Positions 57,908-64,000 of a stretch of DNA of 64,000 nucleotides are shown here, in pieces (position 1 is the stretch's first letter; every line of letters begins with the position of its first letter). This DNA comes from Brevibacillus massiliensis. Its GTDB lineage: Bacteria > Bacillota > Bacilli > Brevibacillales > Brevibacillaceae. The notes below the pieces were generated by a model, which searched no databases, had not been told where the DNA came from, and saw nothing but the letters and a program-made list of their open reading frames with translations. The stretch lies in contig NZ_HE978536.1 in NCBI RefSeq assembly GCF_000311785.1, forward strand, positions 407,394 through 471,393. Reading direction: 5' to 3'. The position numbers were made by a program, and so were the translations under genes.

Positions 57908-58615
57908 TCATGCAATGCCAAGGTATTCTTTCCTCAGCCTTTCGTCTGCCGCAAGCTCGCTCATCTGCCCGTCAAGCACGGTCATGCCGTCGTCCATGAT
58001 GTAGAAGCGGTCGCCGATGGAGCTGGCCATGAAAAAATTTTGCTCGACCAACACCACCGTTACCTTTTGCTTCATCTCCTCCAGGGAGCGCATCACTTTT
58101 TCCACCATAATCGGCGCCAAGCCTTTGCTCGGTTCATCGACCAGCAGCAGTTCGTTGTCGTTGACATACGCCCTGGCGATGGCAAGCATCTGTTTTTGTC
58201 CGCCGCTCAAGACGCCTGCCTGTTTTTTCCAAAAGGTTTTCAAATCGGGAAACAGATTGAGAATCCAGTCGCGCCGCTCCAGGGTGGCTGCATCTGTATT
58301 CTGCATCGCCAGCTTCAGGTTTTCTTCCACCGTCAGCGCCGGGAAGACGCCTTGATCTTCCGGTACATAACCAATCCCCCTGCGAGCGATCTCGTAAGTC
58401 GCGAGGTTGTGGATTTCCTCCCCCTTGTAGGTAATCCTGCCTTTGGAAATCGGATTGAGCGCCATCAAGGAGCGCAGGGTGGTCGTTTTGCCCGCTCCGT
58501 TTCGACCGAGCAGGACGGTGATCTCCCCTTGGCGAACTTCCAGTGAAACCCCCTGCAAAATATAGTACTGGCCGATGTACGTCTCAATCTGTTCAACTTG
58601 AAGCAGCGTTGTCAT
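57908..58615 (-). CDS. livF: Branched-chain-type ABC ATPase LivF
   Basis: The 235-residue ATPase has Walker A GRNGAGKTTTLRSLMA, signature LSGGQKQMLAIARA and Walker B ELLLVDEPSKGLAP. The C-terminal EYLGI is usual for LivF. Its start overlaps livG by 23 bases. Confidence 0.93.
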   Translation of the reverse strand: MTTLLQVEQIETYIGQYYILQGVSLEVRQGEITVLLGRNGAGKTTTLRSLMALNPISKGRITYKGEEIHNLATYEIARRGIGYVPEDQGVFPALTVEENLKLAMQNTDAATLERRDWILNLFPDLKTFWKKQAGVLSGGQKQMLAIARAYVNDNELLLVDEPSKGLAPIMVEKVMRSLEEMKQKVTVVLVEQNFFMASSIGDRFYIMDDGMTVLDGQMSELAADERLRKEYLGIA

Positions 58616-59372
58616 ACAGACCTCCCAGGTAAGCGGTTTGAACCAGCTGGTTGTCCATGATCCTCTCCGGCGTATCTTCTGCCAGCAGCTTTCCGTTGAA
58701 GAGGACCAGCAGCCGGTCAGAGATGCTGAGCACCATCTCCATCTTGTGTTCGATCAGCAAAATCGTACGGGTTCCTTCCGCTTTGATCCGGCGAATCACT
58801 TCCAAAATGGAGGGAACTTCTTCCAGCGACATCCCCGCCGTCGGCTCATCCAGCAAGAGCACTTCTGTCTCCAGGGCAAGCAGCATGGCCAGCTCTAGCT
58901 TCCGCTTTTCGCCATGGGCCAGATGTTTAGCCAGGGAGCCCTGCTTTTCTCCGAGCAGAACGGTCGTGAGCAGCTGCCGCGCTTTTTCTTCAAAGGCTGC
59001 GTGCTTGCTTCGCCGGGCAAACATGTTGTAGTAGACGCCGGCCTGCGCCTGAACCGCAAGGCGCACATTTTCCAGGACGGTAAGCGAGGGAAACACATTG
59101 GTGATCTGAAACGAGCGCCCGAGGCCCAGCCTGGTTCGTTTCGCGGGGGAAAGGCGGGTTACGTCTTTCCCCCTAAGCAGTACTTTTCCCCTCGTCGGCC
59201 GGAGCTGGCCGCTCAAGAGATTGAACAAGGTCGTCTTGCCGGCGCCATTCGGCCCGATAATCGAAGTGAACGTAAACGGCATCACCCGCAAATCAACCCC
59301 GTTTACCGCCGTATGTCCGCCAAACTCGACGGTTAGATCCTGCGTTTCCAATACGGGCTGCATCTTCGTCAC
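58593..59372 (-). CDS. livG: Branched-chain-type ABC ATPase LivG
   Basis: The 259-residue ATPase has Walker A GPNGAGKTTLFNLLSG, a LivG-type insert (SFQITNVFPSLTVLENVRLAVQAQ) and LLLDEPTAGMSLEE. The signature motif reads LAHGEKRKLELAMLLA, typical of LivG where LAHGEQR replaces LSGGQ. It starts 19 bases past the binding-protein fragment. Confidence 0.93.
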   Translation of the reverse strand: MTKMQPVLETQDLTVEFGGHTAVNGVDLRVMPFTFTSIIGPNGAGKTTLFNLLSGQLRPTRGKVLLRGKDVTRLSPAKRTRLGLGRSFQITNVFPSLTVLENVRLAVQAQAGVYYNMFARRSKHAAFEEKARQLLTTVLLGEKQGSLAKHLAHGEKRKLELAMLLALETEVLLLDEPTAGMSLEEVPSILEVIRRIKAEGTRTILLIEHKMEMVLSISDRLLVLFNGKLLAEDTPERIMDNQLVQTAYLGGLYDNAASS

Positions 59373-59390
59373 CCTCTCATACTGAGTTTG

Positions 59391-60385
59391 CTACCTGGTG
59401 TTGCGAATGGGAGGAGCGGTCTCTTCCGGAGTGAGCACTGTTTTTAGAACCGGAACGGGATAGTCAAATCCGCTTTGTTGCTCCAGCACAATCGCGTACA
59501 TCTCCTGCAGCGCTTGATGATCCTCAGGCCGGAACTTCATCGCCCCTTTCGGCGAATCAAACGACATGCCCTCCATGGCGGCAATCAGCGCATCGGTTCC
59601 GGTATCCCCGTCCGTCTTTTTCAGCGCTTCCACGATGGCGATGGCAACCGTCATGCCGCCGGGAACAAAGAGGTCCGGCGGTTCGCCTTGAAAGCGTTTT
59701 TTGTGCTCTTCTACCAGCCAGTCGTTTACCTTGTTGGCAGGAAGTCCGTAATAGTAAAGCGTAAAGCCTTCCAGGCCGGCGAGCGGATTCATCGTTTTGA
59801 GCGCGGCAAAGTTGGCTACGCCCGTCGAAACCTTTATGCCCTGCTCCTGCAGCTTCATGGCGGCAATCTGATTCCAGGGAGTATTGGCACCCGACCAGAT
59901 GACGTACAGGTAATCAGGTTTTGCCTGAATCACTTTTTGCAGATTGGCGGTAAAATCCGTCGCGTTGGGGTCGGCGTACTCTTCCAGGATGATTTCCGCA
60001 CCCTGCCCCTGCGCCACTTCTTTAAACGCGGCGACTCCATCGCGGCCAAATGAGTAATCGGGGGCCAACGTGGCGATCTTCGTCCCCTGCCCGGCAATCG
60101 CCAGTGCAGCGGCAATCGCATCCTGGGAAGAATTGCGGGCCGTCCGGAAGACGTATTTGTTCCAATCCGCACCGGTGATGCTGTCGGCGGCGGCCGGTTC
60201 GACGACGAGGATCTTCTGGTGTTCTTCCGCCAACGGAACGACCGCCAAGGTATTGCCGGAGCTCGACGAACCCACCAGAAAATCTACCTTGTCATCTTCA
60301 AGCAGCTTCGTCGCTTTCTTAACGGCGACATCTGATTTGGTTTCCGTATCTTCCACAATAAACCGGATCGGTCGTCCAGCCACTT
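59391..60385 (-). pseudogene. Branched-chain-type ABC substrate-binding protein, N-terminally truncated and fused to a KAS gene
   Basis: The fragment begins at KVAGRPIRFIVEDTETKSDV and runs about 331 residues to the stop, matching the LivJ/LivK type of binding protein from roughly residue 60 on (YADPNATDFTANLQKVIQAKPDYLYVIW). The signal peptide and first strand are missing and the frame continues upstream into the KAS-like gene. A deletion of roughly 250 bases would explain this: it removed the KAS stop, the gap and the start of this gene. Without a signal peptide the protein could not reach the cell surface. Confidence 0.75.
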
Positions 60386-61375
60386 TCTCTCCCCATTGAA
60401 TGACCGTTGCGGCCCACGTATACCCTGTACCGGCGCTCACTGCGACCACCAGATCGCCTGGCCCGAGCAATCCCCTCTGCTCGGCCAGATGCAGGCCGAC
60501 GCAAGGATCGAGAGCAGACATGTGTCCGTGATGATCCAGGTAGACAGCCTGCTCTTCCTTCAGACCAAGCTGCTGCAGCAATTCCCGAAACATCGAACGT
60601 TTGGTGTGCAGCGGCAGGAGCAGGTCAATGTCGCCGAGCGCGCAGCCGCTCTTCTCGACAGCCTCTCTTACCACTTTGACAAAATGGGGCACGGAGACGG
60701 GATCGAGACGCCGCTTCATATCCTGCGGATCCTTTACATCAAGGCAGTGCAGCCGCTCGCGCAGGGTCTCCACACTTGCGGGCAGCTTGGACCCGCCGGC
60801 CGGAACTCTCACGTCATCGTGAAAGGAGCCGTCTGTCACAATGCTGGAAGCGAGGCTGCTCCGCGCCGGACCAATGCCGCCGCTCCGCCGTCTGCAAAGT
60901 TGAACATGAAACGGGAGCGCGCGTTTTGGTAGTCGATCATCTCCGATTCCTTGCACCCGCCGACCAGCAAAATACTGGAGATGGACTGATCGGAGACAAG
61001 CATATCCTTCGCCACTTTTAACGCGATGGGAAAACAGGAGCTGACGTTCATGATCTCAAACGCATAGGCGTTTTTCAGCCCCAGCTCATGCTGAATTTTG
61101 GCCGCGCAGGACCAGATCGGATAATCCTTGTACGGGCTGCCAAAGTAGATGAGGACGTCGATCGACAGCGGATCTGTCTTTGCCACGATTGGTTTCGCCG
61201 CAAGCACTGCCATGTCGGAGGCGTGCAGCGTCGCATCGGCGACGTGCTTCTGTACCAGGCCAAACTTTTCGATCACCACTTCTTCCGGTATTCCCGCTTT
61301 CCTTGCCAAATCTTTTGCCGTCTCCACCCGGGGCGGAAAATAAATCCCCGTCTGGCTGATCCCAATCCCGCTCAT
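60386..61375 (-). pseudogene. KAS III-like 3-oxoacyl synthase, frameshifted and fused to a binding-protein gene
   Basis: From ATG 61375 (GAGGAG upstream, ATGA overlap with maoC) the protein reads MSGIGISQTGIYFPPRVETAKD and has the catalytic cysteine in NVSSCFPIALKVAKD. Near 60,850-60,871 it leaves frame after FADGGAAALV; the next frame goes on with LASSIVTDGSFHDD, DHHGHMSALDPCVGL and SAGTGYTWAATVIQWGE, then runs into the binding protein. The family makes 3-oxoacyl products from acyl-CoA; the true substrate is unknown. The catalytic histidine and asparagine of the family would be in the second half. Confidence 0.75.
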
Positions 61376-61803
61376 ACCGGCTGCTCCTCTCGCGGCACCA
61401 ACATGACAGCTTCCCCTTCCAGCACCAATGTGCCATCCTGTTTGCGGCATGCTGTCTGCAATGTCATGATCCGCTTCTCTTCATCAAAAGAAGCAACCTC
61501 GGCGCTCGCCGTAATCGTGTCGCCAATAAACACCGGTTTGACAAAGCGCAGGGTCTGCCCGAGATAGACGGAGCCGCGTCCTGGCAGATGCGTGCCGAGC
61601 AGTCCCGACAAGAGGCTCGTCGTCAGCAAGCCATGGGCGATCCGCTGTCCAAACCTGGTCGCTTTTGCATATTCCGCATCGATGTGAATCGGGTTAAAAT
61701 CTCCGCTCAAACCCGCAAACTGGACGACATCGGCTTCCGTAATCGTCTTGCTGAAGGAAGCTGTCTGTCCGACTGAAAAATTAGCCACTTTGCTCCACCC
61801 CAT
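61372..61803 (-). CDS. MaoC-like (R)-specific enoyl-CoA hydratase
   Basis: The 143-residue hot-dog fold protein has the hydratase signature FAGLSGDFNPIHIDAEYAKATRFGQRIAHGLLTTSLLSGLLG, with the catalytic Asp and His. It hydrates an enoyl-CoA or dehydrates a 3-hydroxyacyl-CoA. It overlaps the acyl-CoA synthetase end by 23 bases and the KAS start by four. Confidence 0.9.
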   Translation of the reverse strand: MGWSKVANFSVGQTASFSKTITEADVVQFAGLSGDFNPIHIDAEYAKATRFGQRIAHGLLTTSLLSGLLGTHLPGRGSVYLGQTLRFVKPVFIGDTITASAEVASFDEEKRIMTLQTACRKQDGTLVLEGEAVMLVPREEQPV

Positions 61804-63299
61804 TCGTTTCCGTAATCTGCCGCTTCAGCAGGTTTTTATCAATCTTGCCTGTCGCATTCTTCGGTAAAGCGCTTACAAAATAAACAGCGGCCGGAACCTT
61901 GTATTTGGCGAGGCGCTCCAGACAGTGTTGTCTGACTCTCTGTTCATCCAGTTCCATGCCCGGATTGACCGCGATCGCGGCAGCCTACCTCCCCCCACTT
62001 GGGATCGGGGACGTCGAGCACCGCCACTTCGGCGACAGCGGGCAGCTCGGCTATCACCTGTTCGACTTCCAGCGGATAGATGTTTTCTCCGCCCGATATC
62101 ACCATCTCTTTTTTTCGCCCGACAATGGTGACAAATCCCTCCTCATCCCTCGTCACCAAATCGCCGGTGGCCAGCCAGCCTTCCCGAATCGCCGCAGCCG
62201 TCGCTTCCGGCAGGTTCCAGTATTCCTTCATCACGTTGTCTCCCTTGACGAGCAGTTCCCCTACCTCTCCCGCCGCCACATCCCGCCCGTGCTCATCGAC
62301 GATCCGAATGTCGCAAAACATGACCGGTTTGCCGATGCTGCCGGGCTTTTTCGCGCAGTCTTCCCGGGAGGTCATAAATACGGTTGGCGCCGTTTCCGTC
62401 ATGCCGTACCCCTGGCCGAAGGTGATGCCGCGCTCCAGGTAAAACGAAATCAATTCGCGGGGACACGGCGCTCCGCCGCTGTAAAACCAACGCACGGAGC
62501 GAAAATCCGTTTCATGAAAATTCAGACTCCTGCGGATAAGGTCGTGCATCGTCGGGACTCCCATGACAATGCTGATCTTGTGAGCTTCAATCATCCGAAG
62601 CGCCTGCTCCGGGTCAAAGCGCCTGGGCACAACTACAGTCCCGCCGGCAAATAAAGCGGGAAAGGCAAACAGCCCGATGCCGCCGATGTGAAACAGCGGC
62701 AACAGCGTAAGCACCCGGTCATTTGACGTGATGTCAATCGCCAGACAGTTGTTGACGGCGTTCCAAAACATATTGGCCTGGGTCAATACGGCGCCTTTCG
62801 GGCGCCCGGTCGTCCCCGAGGTATAGCAAATAATAAACGGAATATCGCCACCCGCAGAGTCATCATCCAGCCGTTCAGCCGAGCAGCCGGCGGCCGCGGT
62901 TTTCAGTCGCTCCATCCAGAGTACACGTTCTACCCCCGCCTTTGTGCTGAACTGCTCCACCGCTTGGGCAAAGCTCTCTTCGGCAATCAGCAGCCTCATG
63001 CCGCTGTCGCTCGCCTGAAATTCCAGTTCGCGCGGCGTCAAGCGAATATTCAACACAACCGCAATGCAGCCCAGCTTGGCAATGGCAAACAGCAGCAGCA
63101 GATACTCGATGCTGTTGGCCGCTAAAATCCCGACGCGCTCTCCCCGCTTCAATTGATAGCGGTCAGCCAGCAGCCGGGCAAAGCGATTTACCTCCTGGCT
63201 CATCTCAAGGTACGAGAGTCGGCGTTCTTCCCCGATCAGCGCGATTCTTTCCGGCGTGATCTCAGCCCGCTTGTCAATCCACCTGGCAATTCCGTGCAT
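61781..63299 (-). pseudogene. Acyl-CoA synthetase (AMP-forming), frameshift near the C-terminus
   Basis: The ANL-family enzyme activates a carboxylic acid to acyl-CoA: A3 motif ICYTSGTTGRPKGAVLT, YGMTETAPTVF, GWLATGDLVTRDEEGFVTIVGR and GENIYPLEVEQV are intact. After WGEV the frame ends early with GCRDRGQSGHGTG; the next frame gives AAIAVNPGMELDEQRVRQHC and the final KNATGKIDKNLLKRQI with the catalytic lysine. One G fewer at 61984-61988 joins them, about 506 residues in all. Without it the C-terminal domain is lost. It is the first enzyme gene after the TetR regulator. Confidence 0.8.
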
Positions 63300-63323
63300 C
63301 TTCTCCCTCCTCGCTATTGTTTC

Positions 63324-63935
63324 TTACGTTTTGGCTATTCCTTCAAAGACCAGCGTCATGGCGTCTGCGAAGACCTGCTCCGGGACGTCTTCCCCTTCCC
63401 AGTAGACCCAGCGCATGCCGATAAACTGGCCGATCCCCATCAGACAATAGGCGACTGTCTCCGCGTGCAGTTCTTTGAATTCCCCCTTTCCCATCGCCTC
63501 CTCCAGCCCTTTGATGTACCCTTTCGCCAGGCGTTCATAGTAGGAGCGGTACAAACTTTCATCCACCAGCACGGCTTGCTGCACGATGCTGTACAAATTG
63601 CGGTGGTTTTTCACCCACTTGAAGAAGACGTTGAAACCAATCTGCTGCGCCTCGCGGTGATTTTTTGCCTTCGCTACCTCCATTCTGATCTGGCTGCGAA
63701 AATCCCGGCTTAACTGTTTGATCAGCTCCGCAAAGATTTCGTATTTGGATGAGAAGTAGTTGTAGAAAGTCCCCTGGGCTATATCTGCCTGCTGGGTAAT
63801 ATCGACAATGCCCGCCGCAAAATACCCTTTCGTGCCGAACACTTCCTCGGCCACCTCAAGCAGTTTTTGCCGCGTTTTTACGCCTTTGCTGGTAAGCGGT
63901 GTCTTTGGGCCGTTTTTTGCTTCCTGTTCTGCCAT
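63324..63935 (-). CDS. TetR-family regulator (FadR-like)
   Basis: Residues 15-65 are the helix-turn-helix (RQKLLEVAEEVFGTKGYFAAGIVDITQQADIAQGTFYNYFSSKYEIF), close to Bacillus FadR, and the rest is a ligand-binding domain. It is the first gene of the operon, 24 bases ahead of the acyl-CoA synthetase gene, so it likely represses the operon and is released by an acyl-CoA. Confidence 0.88.
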   Translation of the reverse strand: MAEQEAKNGPKTPLTSKGVKTRQKLLEVAEEVFGTKGYFAAGIVDITQQADIAQGTFYNYFSSKYEIFAELIKQLSRDFRSQIRMEVAKAKNHREAQQIGFNVFFKWVKNHRNLYSIVQQAVLVDESLYRSYYERLAKGYIKGLEEAMGKGEFKELHAETVAYCLMGIGQFIGMRWVYWEGEDVPEQVFADAMTLVFEGIAKT

Positions 63936-63974
63936 TTCAAATCACCTTTCATCGCTAAAGAATGCAAAACTGAA

Positions 63975-63987
63975 AACTGAATCAGTT
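63975..63987. promoter_or_regulatory. Putative TetR operator
   Basis: AACTGAATCAGTT is a perfect 13-base palindrome 40 bases upstream of the TetR start. A second AACTGAA half-site overlaps on its left. It is not the FadR consensus of B. subtilis. It may be the operator of the operon; promoter boxes are not clear before the window end. Confidence 0.6.
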
Positions 63988-64000
63988 GTCATTTTTAATA

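Noticed and set aside
1..64000. CRISPR arrays, tRNA and rRNA genes
   Set aside because: I saw no regularly spaced repeats and no tRNA or rRNA motifs in either strand.

Overview
The window looks like a chromosomal segment of an endospore-forming Gram-positive bacterium of the Bacillales. The moderately high G+C content, SpoVID, YsxE and GerM homologues, a T-box leader, and a gene order close to the Bacillus subtilis block (valS-folC, spoVID-ysxE, hemA to hemL, ysxC, lonA, lonB, clpX, tig, rph, gerM, murI) fit a Brevibacillus- or Aneurinibacillus-like organism. This placement is an inference from gene content and order, not from a database search. Most genes lie on the minus strand.

Positions 1-14,400 hold murC (cut by the window edge), folC, valS with a valine T-box, a partner-switching module (STAS antagonist, ATPase with an N-terminal cysteine cluster, membrane-anchored SpoIIE-type phosphatase), a YitT-type membrane protein, two coat kinase-like proteins (YsxE and a paralogue) and spoVID. 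Positions 14,670-18,460 are a plus-strand sugar-nucleotide cluster: a UDP-sugar dehydrogenase, an NAD-dependent epimerase and a glycosyltransferase built from two tandem GT2 copies. Positions 18,500-27,300 are a tetrapyrrole operon (hemA-hemX-sirC-hemC-cobA/hemD-hemB) that also carries a fused siroheme decarboxylase (AhbA-AhbB type); hemL follows behind a terminator.

Positions 27,500-30,800 hold a DMT transporter gene, a 210-bp imperfect inverted repeat and an AT-rich insertion with one secreted protein of unknown function. Positions 30,800-43,250 are conserved housekeeping and protein-quality-control genes: ysxC, lonA, lonB, clpX, clpP, tig, a YfcE-type phosphoesterase, rdgB, rph, gerM and murI.

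Positions 43,400-55,200 are accessory: a superoxide dismutase with an N-terminal extension, a PadR-regulated membrane operon with a clear operator, a TcaA-like protein, an amino-acid ABC importer with an IclR regulator, a RocB-like peptidase and a secreted protein that ends like a phage tail fibre. Positions 55,200-64,000 form one long operon under a TetR regulator: acyl-CoA synthetase, MaoC dehydratase, KAS III-like synthase, a branched-chain-type ABC importer and a FadH-like reductase. It probably imports and activates an unusual carboxylic acid.

Two things stand out beyond ordinary annotation. First, a structured element of about 110 bp occurs twice (10,879 and 50,117) with conserved stems and different loops. 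Second, eight apparent one-base frameshifts and one gene chimera all fall in accessory genes, while the conserved blocks read open throughout. This may be real decay, phase-variable tracts or sequencing error, and the sequence alone cannot decide.
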